Shown: positions 48,160 to 56,530 of the stretch, piece after piece
Numbering within the stretch: position 1 is the stretch's first letter
How the letters are laid out: the number at the start of each line of letters is the position of its first letter
Assembly (NCBI RefSeq): GCF_000427865.1
Contig: NZ_KE386599.1
Location: 1 to 64,000, forward strand
Length of the DNA stretch: 64,000 nucleotides
Reading direction: 5' to 3'
Origin: Corynebacterium sputi DSM 45148
GTDB lineage: Bacteria > Actinomycetota > Actinomycetes > Mycobacteriales > Mycobacteriaceae
Notes under the pieces: model-generated
Databases searched by the model: none
Told to the model about the DNA's origin: nothing
Seen by the model: only the letters and a program-made list of their open reading frames with translations
Made by a program: the position numbers and the translations under genes

Positions 48160-49752
48160 CTACCTCTCCTTGGCGAATCGGTCGACGGCCAGTGCTCCAG
48201 AGAGCATGACGGTGGGAACTCCGACGCCGGGCACCGTGGTGGATCCAGCGGTCACCAGGTTCCGGGGGCCGGTCGGGGAGTAGTTACGAGGGCGGAACGG
48301 GCCGGTTTGACGGAACAGATGGGCGTAGCCGAAGGGGGAACCTTCGCCCATGCCCTCGCGCAGCCAGGTTGAGGGGGTATCGATTCGGCCGACTTTCCAC
48401 TCCGTGGACACACCGGTGTAACCGCGGTGCTCCAGCTCCTCGGCTAGCTCCTCGATGTACCGAGAGCCGATACCGTCCCAGTCTAGGTTCGCCGACTTCA
48501 GGTTGGGCGTCGGAGCCAGGACAGAGAATGGCTCCCACTGTCGTCCGTCCTCGTCGGTGATGATTCGGTCCGGGGCCGTGACGGCGGGCCTGGTGATCAA
48601 CAGCGACGGATCGGACATGATCTGTCCGTTCTTCGTCGCACAGATCTCGTTGAAGGTCTCATCCCAGGACTCACCAAAACTGATCGTGTGGTGGCTCTTC
48701 GGCCACGACTTGGAGACCTCAACCGGGACGGCGCCATGTGCGACGACGGCGGAGGGGGAGAACCTGCGGGGGACAGGCAGGTGCCTTGAGGAGCCCTCGA
48801 TCCAGCTGTCTAGAACAGGCTGATCGACAGTGGAGATAACGGCCGAGCAGTCGATGGAGCCGGAATCGGTGTCAACGGAGCTGATGGTCTTATCTCGGAC
48901 AGTCAGTCCCTCGATTGCGGTGTTGAGGTGGATCTCGCCGCCAGCTTTGCGGACGGCTGTTGCGAGGAGCTCAGGGATCGCGCCGACACCGGAACCGGTA
49001 GCGGAGGACACGGGGTAGAACACACCCATTGTGGTGTCCATGTGGGCCACGCAGCCATAGACGGCACGTGCCGAGCGGGGGCCGACGCCGGTGTACAGAG
49101 CCTGGAAGCTGAACATCCGGGCCAGATCGTCATCGCCGAGCAACTTCTGGACCTTGGGTCCGAGAGTTCCGAAAGCGCCGAGCTTGGTCAAGTTTAGAAG
49201 CTTGCCGATTGTCTTCGGGCTGCTGACCATATCGAGCGGAGTGTCGAACGAGCGGTTCATAAACTCGTCAAACGCGGAGTCGAAGAGCGATTCTAGCCAC
49301 CGACGAGTGTCGTCATATCCGCGCTGGACGCGCTCGACGCGAGAGGGATCCTGATCGCCAATAAAGCGGGCGATCTCGTCCTTCACATCGGTGGGATCAA
49401 CATGCATGGGGAAGCGTCGATCACCGGTAAACAGCGCCAAGTACGACGGATCCAGTCGGATCATCTCCCACTCGGGATCGACTTCTTCGATCGACTGACC
49501 GGTCGCCGCGATGGCGTCCTCAATCAATGACGGCATCGTTAGAACTGTCGCGCCGGTATCGCAGCGAACATCGCCGACATCGGGAATAGTCACGTCCTCC
49601 GTTGCGGAGCGACCACCGACGTGATCGGAGGCCTCGACCACCGTCACCTCGTGGCCACGACCGAGAAGGTACAGAGCAGCAGTCAATCCAGACAGGCCCG
49701 CACCGATGACGACTGCGCGTCCCTCGATGGCTGGGGCCTTACGGGGGCTCAC
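48160..49752 (-). CDS. crtI: Phytoene desaturase
   Basis: FAD enzyme that desaturates phytoene toward lycopene. 530 residues. The dinucleotide motif VVIGAGLSGLTAALYLLGRGHEV is at the N-terminus, followed by VEASDHVGGRS; the C-terminal FAD motif is around GSTTVPGVGVPTVMLSGA. The GTG start overlaps the idsA stop (GTGA at 49749-49752). With idsA (GGPP) and crtB it makes a minimal lycopene route; no lycopene elongase or cyclase gene is in the window, so further carotenoid steps must be encoded elsewhere. Confidence 0.9.
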   Translation of the reverse strand: MSPRKAPAIEGRAVVIGAGLSGLTAALYLLGRGHEVTVVEASDHVGGRSATEDVTIPDVGDVRCDTGATVLTMPSLIEDAIAATGQSIEEVDPEWEMIRLDPSYLALFTGDRRFPMHVDPTDVKDEIARFIGDQDPSRVERVQRGYDDTRRWLESLFDSAFDEFMNRSFDTPLDMVSSPKTIGKLLNLTKLGAFGTLGPKVQKLLGDDDLARMFSFQALYTGVGPRSARAVYGCVAHMDTTMGVFYPVSSATGSGVGAIPELLATAVRKAGGEIHLNTAIEGLTVRDKTISSVDTDSGSIDCSAVISTVDQPVLDSWIEGSSRHLPVPRRFSPSAVVAHGAVPVEVSKSWPKSHHTISFGESWDETFNEICATKNGQIMSDPSLLITRPAVTAPDRIITDEDGRQWEPFSVLAPTPNLKSANLDWDGIGSRYIEELAEELEHRGYTGVSTEWKVGRIDTPSTWLREGMGEGSPFGYAHLFRQTGPFRPRNYSPTGPRNLVTAGSTTVPGVGVPTVMLSGALAVDRFAKER

Positions 49753-50849
49753 AGTGCCCTCTGAGTGACGAGGTCCGCCATGTCGGTCAAGGTCTGCCTG
49801 TACTCAGAGAGAATCGGTGCCTCCTTGAGCGCATCAACCCCCCGTCGAGTTAGTTGCTGGATCATGCCTTCGAGTTCCTCCTCGGCTCCGCTGGAGCGGA
49901 CCAGTTCCGTGAGTCGTGCGATGTCGTCGGGATCGGCGACGGTGCCTAGCGACGCCTCCAAATGCGCTGCACCGGCCGGATCCTTCTCCTGCAGGCGACT
50001 CAGTGCCGTCGACACCAAGACTGTGCGCTTGCCCTCCCGGAGGTCGTCGCCGGCAGGCTTTCCGGTAATCGCGGGATCCCCGAAGACCCCAAGTTGGTCA
50101 TCCCGAAGCTGGAAGGCGATACCGATGTCGCGACCGTAAGCGCGGTACGCCTCGACAATTTCGGGCGATGCATGTGCGATTGCCGCGCCGATCAAGAGCG
50201 GTCGCTCAATGGTGTACGCGGCGGTCTTGAACCTGTTGATCTTCTCCGCAGTCCGCAAGTCAGTGTCGCCGGAAGCCTCCGAGGTGATGTCCAAAACCTG
50301 GCCACCAAGGACCTCTGTGCGCATCCGCCACCACGGGTCACGGGCCCGGTTGCGGGCGGCGTCGGAAAGCCCTGAAGCGTGGAACATGTCGTCAGCCCAC
50401 GACAAAGCCACATCGCCTGCGATGATCGCGATCGACTCGCCGTAATGACTTCGGTTGCCGATCCACCCGTTGTCGCGGTGCAACGTCTCGAACTGCCGAT
50501 GCACTGTCGGGCTGCCGCGCCGGGTGTCGGAGGAATCAATGATGTCATCGTGGATGAGGGCACAGGCCTGGATCAGTTCCAAGGACGACACCGCGCGGAA
50601 CACGGCTTCCGGGTCCTCTGGCCCCGCCGCACCATCAGCACCAAGCCATCCGATCCATGCGAACGAAGGTCGAACTCGTTTGCCTCCGTTGAGGACGAAC
50701 CCCTGCAGTGACTCGAACACATCACCAAACCGGGGATCAATGGAGTAGACGAGCTCGCGACGGGAATCAAGGAACTCGACCAGTGTCTCCGCGACCGCCG
50801 ACGGCAGCGCTGACAGGTCCAGGTCAGGGGATAGCAACGAGTGGGCCAT
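49749..50849 (-). CDS. idsA: Geranylgeranyl diphosphate synthase
   Basis: Trans-polyprenyl synthase making GGPP from IPP and allylic precursors. 366 residues. The first Asp-rich motif DDIID is at 101-105 and the second, DDQLGVFGD, at 250-258; GGKRVRP is at 55-61. I choose the ATG at 50849 rather than the GTG at 50855: a TAGTAT box on the minus strand (50856-50861) ends six bases before this ATG, so the GTG would not be transcribed. It is the head of idsA-crtI-mptA-crtB and provides substrate for both the carotenoid genes and other long prenyl lipids. Confidence 0.92.
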   Translation of the reverse strand: MAHSLLSPDLDLSALPSAVAETLVEFLDSRRELVYSIDPRFGDVFESLQGFVLNGGKRVRPSFAWIGWLGADGAAGPEDPEAVFRAVSSLELIQACALIHDDIIDSSDTRRGSPTVHRQFETLHRDNGWIGNRSHYGESIAIIAGDVALSWADDMFHASGLSDAARNRARDPWWRMRTEVLGGQVLDITSEASGDTDLRTAEKINRFKTAAYTIERPLLIGAAIAHASPEIVEAYRAYGRDIGIAFQLRDDQLGVFGDPAITGKPAGDDLREGKRTVLVSTALSRLQEKDPAGAAHLEASLGTVADPDDIARLTELVRSSGAEEELEGMIQQLTRRGVDALKEAPILSEYRQTLTDMADLVTQRAL

Positions 50850-50873
50850 GTTCACATACTAAGGTAGTCGGCC
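50850..50873. promoter_or_regulatory. 24-bp divergent promoter of idsA and metF
   Basis: Only 24 bases separate two divergent start codons. The minus strand has TAGTAT (50856-50861) six bases before idsA; the plus strand has TACTAA (50857-50862) or TAGTCG (50865-50870) before metF. The -10 boxes overlap, so the two transcripts probably start within a few bases of each other and compete for polymerase. Both -35 regions must lie inside the opposite gene. Confidence 0.55.
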
Positions 50874-51863
50874 ATGGCATCCTCCACCCCATCTCCCGCA
50901 GCCGGCCGGCAAGTTCCGATCAGGCACGCGCTCGAACTTCCGAGCCCGGGAACGGTACCGTTTTCCGTTGAATTCATGCCCCCACGTGATGATGCCGCCG
51001 AGCAAAGATTGCTGTCCGCAGCCGAAGCCTTTCACGATCTCGGAGCGGCATATGCCTCTGTCACCTACGGTGCTGGTGGCTCGACCCGCGAACGTACTTT
51101 CCGCATCGCCTCACGGGTGGCCAAGCAGCCGCTCACGACACTGGTGCACCTCACCCTCGTCGACCATTCAGTGGATGAACTCCGAGTAATTCTCCGCCAG
51201 TACCTCGATCAGGGACTGACAAACCTTTTGGTTCTCCGCGGGGATCCGCCGGGAGATCCGCTCGGTGATTGGAAAACCAGTGAAGGTGGACTCAGCTATG
51301 CCGGAGAGCTGATCAACCTCATCCGCCAGGACGACGAATTCTCTCAGTTCGAAATCGGCATCGCATCCTTCCCCGAGGGGCACTACCGCGCGACGTCGCT
51401 GGAGAATGACACCCGTTACACGTTGGATAAACTCCGCGCTGGTGCTGAATACTCCATCACTCAGATGTTCTTCGACATCGACCATTACCTTCGCCTCCGC
51501 GACCGCTTGGCGGCAGCGGACCCCGAGCACGGCACCAAGCCGATCATCCCTGGCATCATGCCGATCACATCTCTCCGGTCAGTGCGCCGACAGTTGGAAC
51601 TGTCCGGATCCGAATTGCCGAAAAGCCTGGAGGACAAGCTCGTCACCGCTGCTGCCGGAGATGAAGCGGCGAATAAGAACGAGATCCGCAAGGTCGGTAT
51701 CGAAGCTTCTACCGAAATGGCTGAGCGACTCATCGCTGAAGGTGTGCCGAGCATGCATTTCATGACGCTCAACTTCACCCGAGCGACCCAGGAGGTCTTG
51801 CACAACCTGGGTATGGCACCGCCGTGGGGCGGCAGCCAGGTAATTCAGCGAGACGGCTTCTAG
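50874..51863 (+). CDS. metF: Methylenetetrahydrofolate reductase
   Basis: FAD enzyme reducing 5,10-methylene-THF to 5-methyl-THF for methionine synthesis. 329 residues, full length. Family blocks: FSVEFMPPRDDAAEQ with the catalytic Glu, YASVTYGAGGSTRERT, LVLRGDPPGD, and FDIDHYLRLRDR followed by PIIPGIMPIT. Position next to idsA is conserved in corynebacteria. Start and promoter are discussed in the intergenic entry. Confidence 0.94.
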   Translation: MASSTPSPAAGRQVPIRHALELPSPGTVPFSVEFMPPRDDAAEQRLLSAAEAFHDLGAAYASVTYGAGGSTRERTFRIASRVAKQPLTTLVHLTLVDHSVDELRVILRQYLDQGLTNLLVLRGDPPGDPLGDWKTSEGGLSYAGELINLIRQDDEFSQFEIGIASFPEGHYRATSLENDTRYTLDKLRAGAEYSITQMFFDIDHYLRLRDRLAAADPEHGTKPIIPGIMPITSLRSVRRQLELSGSELPKSLEDKLVTAAAGDEAANKNEIRKVGIEASTEMAERLIAEGVPSMHFMTLNFTRATQEVLHNLGMAPPWGGSQVIQRDGF

Positions 51864-51865
51864 CG

Positions 51866-52507
51866 CTAGAACCAGCGCAGACGTACCGCGGCGACCACAA
51901 GGGCGACGGCGGCGATTCCCGTAAGCGATGTGGCCACGGTCCACCACGTCAGGGATCGGGGGCCATCCTGATTAGCAGTGGATGCCCACAGCTCGGTGTT
52001 CTCTCCGCCCTGGACCATCCAGGAGACTTCCGAATCAGAGACATCTGGGCTGTTCGTGTCCTCGACCGCGCCGGGCATGCTGACCGTCATGCCGAACCTC
52101 GCGCCAGTCTGGGCGGAGAGGTCCGCCTGCCCACTGAGCATCGTGGCACCACCTGAGCTCTGCTCGAAATCAAGGTCCACCAGGCCCTGGGATGCACTGC
52201 TCACCAGTTCCGCGAAACTCGTAGCGGGCACAAGGTCAACTTGGACCGATAAAACGTTCATTCCTTCGTGCTGTGACGGCGTTTTTACTACCGAGTCACC
52301 CACATCAAATGGCGTGACCCAGTCTCTCGGATCGGTCGAGGAATCCTCGGGTACGGAGTACTCGAACTCCCCACGAATCATGTCGTGTTCCTGCTCGAGA
52401 GTAGCCGCCGGCTCAGTGCTCGGGCGTCCGAAAGAAATGCAGGCGGACAGCAGTAGCGGCAAGGCCAGCATAGGAGTCAGGCACATGCGGAGCGAACGAG
52501 TCTTCAT
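51866..52507 (-). CDS. lppM: LppM family lipoprotein
   Basis: 213-residue lipoprotein of the LppM (Rv2171) family. Signal peptide with lipobox LLSAC (Cys23), a soluble domain of about 150 residues, then a C-terminal membrane helix (about 188-208) ending in basic residues. In M. tuberculosis LppM affects phagosome maturation and binds PIMs. It is directly coupled to the GNAT gene (TAG of that gene abuts the ATG here), and convergent with metF with two bases between stops. Confidence 0.85.
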   Translation of the reverse strand: MKTRSLRMCLTPMLALPLLLSACISFGRPSTEPAATLEQEHDMIRGEFEYSVPEDSSTDPRDWVTPFDVGDSVVKTPSQHEGMNVLSVQVDLVPATSFAELVSSASQGLVDLDFEQSSGGATMLSGQADLSAQTGARFGMTVSMPGAVEDTNSPDVSDSEVSWMVQGGENTELWASTANQDGPRSLTWWTVATSLTGIAAVALVVAAVRLRWF

Positions 52508-53143
52508 CTACGGAACTTTCGAGGTCAGGCCCGACTGTCGTACGGGCGGCAGGGGGAGTGCCGACCCCAGTACAGCGAAGGGTCGTGGATCGCCGGGGAA
52601 ATGGAAGTCACGTAGTACATCGCAAAAACCGATTCGGCGATACAGGGACCAAGCTCTGTTCTCCTCCTCGGGCACTTCTGGGGTGGAGAGAAGGACGATG
52701 CGCTCTGGGCGACCGTCCATCATCAGACGAAGCATGTCTTCACCAAGATGCGCTCCTTGGTGATCGGGCAAGACATGGATTTCGGACAACTCCACGTAGT
52801 GGTTCAGCAACGACCGAACCCTTCGCAGTGATGTGCCTTGCCGTGTCAGCCCAGCGTGTACCTGCTGGTTCCACCATTGCCGTGAGTTTCCAGAGAAGCA
52901 GAATCCAATGCCCACCAGTTCAGCCCTGAGGTCATCCGCGAGGTGATGAGTGTCCAAGTCATCGGGATGAGCGAAGGCGCCGACAGCAGTCCAGTTCGGT
53001 TCGGCCTGCTGCGCTAACCAAGCGCCTGCGCGGCCGTCGGCGACGGATGAGCGGTAGCCCATCGCGCTGATATATATGCCGATGGACGCTCGAATCTGAT
53101 TCCGAAACTGCTCCTGGGTTAGGCGGATAACGCTGTATTTCAC
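52508..53143 (-). CDS. GNAT acetyltransferase (Rv2170-like)
   Basis: 211-residue protein with an N-acetyltransferase fold. The N-terminal part matches the actinobacterial family near lppM (IRASIGIYISAMGYRSSVADG); the acetyl-CoA region is around LSEIHVLPDHQGAHLGEDML, with Q/G-x-G-x-G replaced by Q-G-A-H-L-G. In M. tuberculosis the Rv2170 protein has been reported to acetylate isocitrate dehydrogenase or isoniazid; neither is shown for this one. GTG start without clear ribosome binding site. The stop codon touches the lppM start. Confidence 0.8.
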   Translation of the reverse strand: MKYSVIRLTQEQFRNQIRASIGIYISAMGYRSSVADGRAGAWLAQQAEPNWTAVGAFAHPDDLDTHHLADDLRAELVGIGFCFSGNSRQWWNQQVHAGLTRQGTSLRRVRSLLNHYVELSEIHVLPDHQGAHLGEDMLRLMMDGRPERIVLLSTPEVPEEENRAWSLYRRIGFCDVLRDFHFPGDPRPFAVLGSALPLPPVRQSGLTSKVP

Positions 53144-53202
53144 TGGTTAAGTCAATCACGACACTGCCTGCGCGTCTGGGAGTTCGAAGAAAAACCTGGC
53201 TA

Positions 53203-53218
53203 TCGTACGCATGTTCGA
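53203..53218. promoter_or_regulatory. LexA-like SOS box
   Basis: TCGTACGCATGTTCGA matches the actinobacterial SOS box TCGAAC-N4-GTTCGA at 11 of 12 fixed positions. It ends one base before a TAGGCT -10 box (53220-53225), so bound LexA would block that promoter. The downstream gene is the SAV_6107-type HEPN protein; the GNAT gene starts 60 bases on the other side. Confidence 0.7.
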
Positions 53219-53219
53219 C

Positions 53220-53225
53220 TAGGCT
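53220..53225 (+). promoter_or_regulatory. -10 box of the HEPN gene
   Basis: TAGGCT just after the SOS box; predicted leader of about 80 nt to the ATG at 53315. Confidence 0.5.
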
Positions 53226-53314
53226 GGTAGTCAACGTCGAGAGAGGTTCTATCGTTCGAATCAGTTCAAACGGAGAGTTCCGGCGGCAGGCTATGGCGAT
53301 GAAAGGAGATGGTC

Positions 53315-53743
53315 ATGCGTAACGGACGAGTTGCAGGGGTGCGGAGTTCATCGTTGGTTGCGCCGGAGGGGGTCCGCTCTGGCACGGTCGAGTTCTTGGA
53401 TAGGGCGGAGCTTCTTCTGTCGCAGTCGCTGATGGTGCCGGCGGCCGAGAAGCTCGAGTTGTCCTACCAGGCTGCGCTGCGTGTTGCAGGTGCTGTTCAG
53501 GCTCAGCGGCCGGCTCGCAAGCGGACCGTTGACAAGGGTGCGTGGGCGCGTTTGCGACGGGTAGCTCCGGAGTATGGCGAATGGGCTGACCGGTTTGAGG
53601 GTTTTCATCCCATCCGAGAGCGCGTTCGCATCGGTCTTGATCGCTCGCCTGACCCGGCAATCGTGGCTGAAATCAACCGTAGTGCACGTGATTTCGTCGC
53701 CTTGGTGGAGGCGGATCTTGGGATGCTGCAGGCTGCGGCCTAG
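53315..53743 (+). CDS. SAV_6107-family HEPN domain protein
   Basis: 142-residue all-helical protein of the SAV_6107 HEPN family, which is common in actinobacteria but without known function. HEPN domains are often RNases with an R-X4-6-H motif; here RFEGFH (Arg93-His98) fits R-X4-H, though the motif is not a fixed feature of this family. AAAGGAG lies six bases before ATG 53315. An SOS box sits in the promoter, so expression may follow DNA damage. Neighbours are lppM-GNAT (divergent) and DUF3040 (same strand, 164 nt on). No antitoxin-like partner is adjacent. Confidence 0.8.
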   Translation: MRNGRVAGVRSSSLVAPEGVRSGTVEFLDRAELLLSQSLMVPAAEKLELSYQAALRVAGAVQAQRPARKRTVDKGAWARLRRVAPEYGEWADRFEGFHPIRERVRIGLDRSPDPAIVAEINRSARDFVALVEADLGMLQAAA

Positions 53744-53907
53744 TCTTAGGTCGCGCTTTGTCGCGAAGCGTCCAGCCGGGGACGTACACTGGCTCCACAG
53801 GCTCTGATCTACGGACGGGAACTTTTTTGTTCGTACTTGCGTTGTACTGCGTAAGAAGGAATTAACCTGTCGGTGGCTGCAATTGTCAAGAGTTTCGGAG
53901 GGAAGCC

Positions 53908-54330
53908 ATGGCGCTGTCTGATCATGAACAGAGGATGCTCGATCAAATCGAGTCCGCCCTCTACGAAGAGGATCCTTCATTCTCTACGACGATGTCCGGC
54001 CGGTCTGAGCAGTCCTCGGACTCCACAGTCGGGATAAACGTCAGTATTCAGTCGATCGCGATCTCCGTCCTGGGCCTAGTCATGCTGCTCGGCGGCGTCG
54101 CATTGGCGCAGATGCAGTTGTGGTTCATCATTCTGAGCGTTGTCGGCTTTGTGGTGATGTTCGCCGGTGGCGTGATGTCGCTGACTGGTGCCGGCGGATC
54201 CGGTCGCAAGAAGTCCCGCAAGGGCAAGGGTAAGTCCCAGAAGAAGTCCCCCAAGCTTGATGGTGGCAACGGCAATCCCGGCGAAGGCGGGCTCGAGAAT
54301 CGATTCCGCAGCCGCTTCGAGGGGCCGTAA
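53908..54330 (+). CDS. DUF3040 membrane protein
   Basis: 140-residue protein of the DUF3040 family, present in nearly all actinobacteria upstream of mraZ. It starts MALSDHEQRMLDQIESAL, the family hallmark, followed by a linker, two adjacent membrane helices (about 50-70 and 73-95) and a Lys/Gly-rich tail. Function unknown. CGGAGGGAAG gives a good ribosome binding site. A strong terminator follows. Confidence 0.88.
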   Translation: MALSDHEQRMLDQIESALYEEDPSFSTTMSGRSEQSSDSTVGINVSIQSIAISVLGLVMLLGGVALAQMQLWFIILSVVGFVVMFAGGVMSLTGAGGSGRKKSRKGKGKSQKKSPKLDGGNGNPGEGGLENRFRSRFEGP

Positions 54331-54350
54331 CTCGACGTAAGTCTCGCTGA

Positions 54351-54383
54351 ACCCACTCCCGTAAGACGGGAGTGGGTTTTTTC
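54351..54383 (+). terminator. Terminator of the DUF3040 gene
   Basis: ACCCACTCCCGT pairs perfectly with ACGGGAGTGGGT around AAG, then TTTTTT. Confidence 0.95.
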
Positions 54384-54902
54384 ATGTCTATTGCGCCACC
54401 CGGGCCGCTCGTCCCACTTCGACCCACTGTGGTGCCCCACAAGTACCCACTGAGTCTGGAGCGGCGGTGTGAACAGGGGGTTTTCGTTTCCGGGGAGACG
54501 CTGAACCCATCTAAATCTCGTCCCTGGCCTATATGGCGAGGCAATATGCCCCGTGATTATCCCCACTGAGATTTACCTGAAGATCACAGAGACTTCACCG
54601 GGGACTGGGGGGCTCTGTGTTCAAGCTTTATCGATGGTTATCTCCGTTACCTGGCATTTTATCGGGATGTTGGTGTTGGTGTGGTGTGAGATGAACCTGT
54701 GGATAGGCTATGTAGCACATTCCCTATCTAGATGTTGCAGGATTTCGGTGTTGTGGGTGGGGGGAAGTGGGGTACTGTGGGGCAAGGTGTCGGGAAGGTC
54801 GCGGCACCGCAGGAGTTAAACGAACAACCGCAGAACGCAACCGAGTTTCTCGGAAGAGCGTGTGCCGAGAGTCGGCAGAGGCGGGGAAAGGGGCTCAGGC
54901 GA
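54384..54902. other. Long upstream region of mraZ
   Basis: About 520 bases without a gene between the DUF3040 terminator and mraZ. The last 150 hold the promoter area (TAGGCT-like sequences near 54703), the GTGGGG repeats, and a leader of unknown length. I see no further structure in 54384-54650. Confidence 0.5.
54753..54782 (+). promoter_or_regulatory. MraZ-box repeats (autoregulation of the dcw cluster)
   Basis: GTGG repeats begin at 54753, 54757, 54767 and 54777; the last three are GTGGGG spaced exactly 10 bp, one helical turn. MraZ binds such direct repeats of (G)TGGG upstream of its own gene as an octameric ring and represses the cluster. They lie 120 bp before the mraZ ATG. Confidence 0.7.
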
Positions 54903-55334
54903 ATGTTCCTGGGTACCTACACCCCGAAACTGGACGACAAAGGGCGCCTCACTCTTCCGGCGAAGTTCCGGAACGAACTTTCGGATGGGCTGATGGTCAC
55001 TAAGGGCCAAGACCATTCGTTGGCCGTGTACCCGAAGGATGAGTTCGAGAAGCTGGCGGCTCGCGCCACCAAAGCTTCACGGACGAACCCGAAGGCCCGC
55101 GCTTTCGTTCGAAACCTCGCAGCCAGCACAGATGAGCAGGCACTCGACGCTTCCGGGCGAGTGACCCTGTCTGCTGATCACCGCAGGTATGCGGGTCTGG
55201 CAAAGGAATGCGTTGTCATCGGTTCGATTGACTTCCTGGAGATCTGGGACTCCGAGTCCTGGGAGGCCTACCAGGCAGAGCACGAGGAGAACTTCTCCGA
55301 GGGCGAGGACGATTCGTTGTTCGATGTTCTGTGA
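54903..55334 (+). CDS. mraZ: Transcriptional regulator MraZ
   Basis: 143 residues with two SpoVT-AbrB half-domains: [13 protein letters not shown] (about 11-23) and [16 protein letters not shown] (about 85-100). It binds repeats upstream of its own gene and controls the division/cell-wall cluster. ATG 54903 starts MFLGTY, the family norm, with GGGG/AGGCG upstream; the frame is open further upstream without conservation. First gene of the dcw cluster. Confidence 0.95.
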   Translation: MFLGTYTPKLDDKGRLTLPAKFRNELSDGLMVTKGQDHSLAVYPKDEFEKLAARATKASRTNPKARAFVRNLAASTDEQALDASGRVTLSADHRRYAGLAKECVVIGSIDFLEIWDSESWEAYQAEHEENFSEGEDDSLFDVL

Positions 55335-55477
55335 TCTGCCGACAGTGGCCGGATGTGTCCGCAAGGACTCTGTTCGGGCGGATCCTGGTGTACTTCCCCG
55401 ACACCAGGCTCCGAACGAACAGAGCCCTGTGAACACAACTGGGTGAGACAGTTCCGACGTTTACTCAGGAGGGTTCG

Positions 55478-56491
55478 ATGACAGACACGGAATCTTCCGG
55501 AGCTCGTCGCTCAGGTGAGCATGGACATGTCCCGGTCTTGTTGAACCGAGTCATCGACCTGCTGGAGCCTGCCATTGAGATGATGGGCCCCAACGCCGTC
55601 GTCATCGACGCGACCCTCGGTGCGGGTGGGCACACCGAAGGCATGTTGAAGCGTTTTCCGGACCTCCATGTCATCGGTCTGGACCGCGATCCCGCCGCGC
55701 TGGAAGGCGCACGTGAGCGTCTTGCTCCGTTCGGCGACCGTTTCGCCTTCTACCGGACTCGATTCGACGGGTTGGATGAAGCCATCGAGCAGGGCGAGGG
55801 CCCTGCCTTTGAGATCGCTCGCTCCCACGGAATCGCCGGTGCACTGTTCGATCTTGGTGTCTCCTCAATGCAGCTTGATCAGGTCGACCGTGGTTTCGCA
55901 TACCGGGTGGATGCGCCTTTGGACATGAGGATGGATTCGACCGAAGGTCCCACTGCTGCGGACATTCTCAACACCTACAGCCACGGGGACATCGCTCGGA
56001 TTCTCTCCGTCTATGGGGAGGAGCGGTTCGCCGGCAAGATCGCCTCTGCAATTGTCCGCGAGCGAGACTCCGCGCCTTTCGAGAATTCAGGCCGGCTCGT
56101 GGAATTGCTGTACTCAGCCATTCCTGCCGCATCCCGACGTACTGGTGGGCACCCCGCTAAGCGCACCTTCCAGGCACTTCGCGTGGAGGTCAATCGTGAA
56201 CTCGAGTCCATTGAGAACGCGTTGCCGAAGATTTGTGCGGCGCTGGCTGTTGACGGACGCGCAGTGTTCATGAGCTATCAGTCGCTCGAGGACCGGATCG
56301 TGAAGAAGGATTTCGCCGAGCGTGTGAAGTCCACCACTCCGCCGGGTCTTCCCCTGGAACTTCCAGGTCACGAGCCCAAGTTCACCCTGATCACTCGGGG
56401 CGCAGAGAAGGCGAGTTCGGCGGAAATCGACGAGAACCCTCGCGCGGCACCCGTCCGGGTACGTGCGATTAAACGTATCCGCCCGGACTGA
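55478..56491 (+). CDS. rsmH: 16S rRNA (cytosine1402-N4)-methyltransferase
   Basis: SAM-dependent enzyme (MraW) methylating C1402 in 16S rRNA. 337 residues. The SAM motif is [14 protein letters not shown], followed by [17 protein letters not shown] and [14 protein letters not shown] are family blocks. CAGGAGG precedes the ATG. The C-terminal 25 residues are charged, as in other actinobacteria. A 143-nt gap from mraZ holds no visible feature beyond weak stems. Confidence 0.95.
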   Translation: MTDTESSGARRSGEHGHVPVLLNRVIDLLEPAIEMMGPNAVVIDATLGAGGHTEGMLKRFPDLHVIGLDRDPAALEGARERLAPFGDRFAFYRTRFDGLDEAIEQGEGPAFEIARSHGIAGALFDLGVSSMQLDQVDRGFAYRVDAPLDMRMDSTEGPTAADILNTYSHGDIARILSVYGEERFAGKIASAIVRERDSAPFENSGRLVELLYSAIPAASRRTGGHPAKRTFQALRVEVNRELESIENALPKICAALAVDGRAVFMSYQSLEDRIVKKDFAERVKSTTPPGLPLELPGHEPKFTLITRGAEKASSAEIDENPRAAPVRVRAIKRIRPD

Positions 56492-56530
56492 CACCAACCC
56501 ACCCGACATCCAGAGACCCGGAGACTGAGC

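Noticed and set aside
53144..53314. tRNA gene, suggested by GTTCGAA-like T-loop sequences
   Set aside because: No acceptor stem or cloverleaf can be drawn; the GTTCGA is better explained as part of an SOS box.
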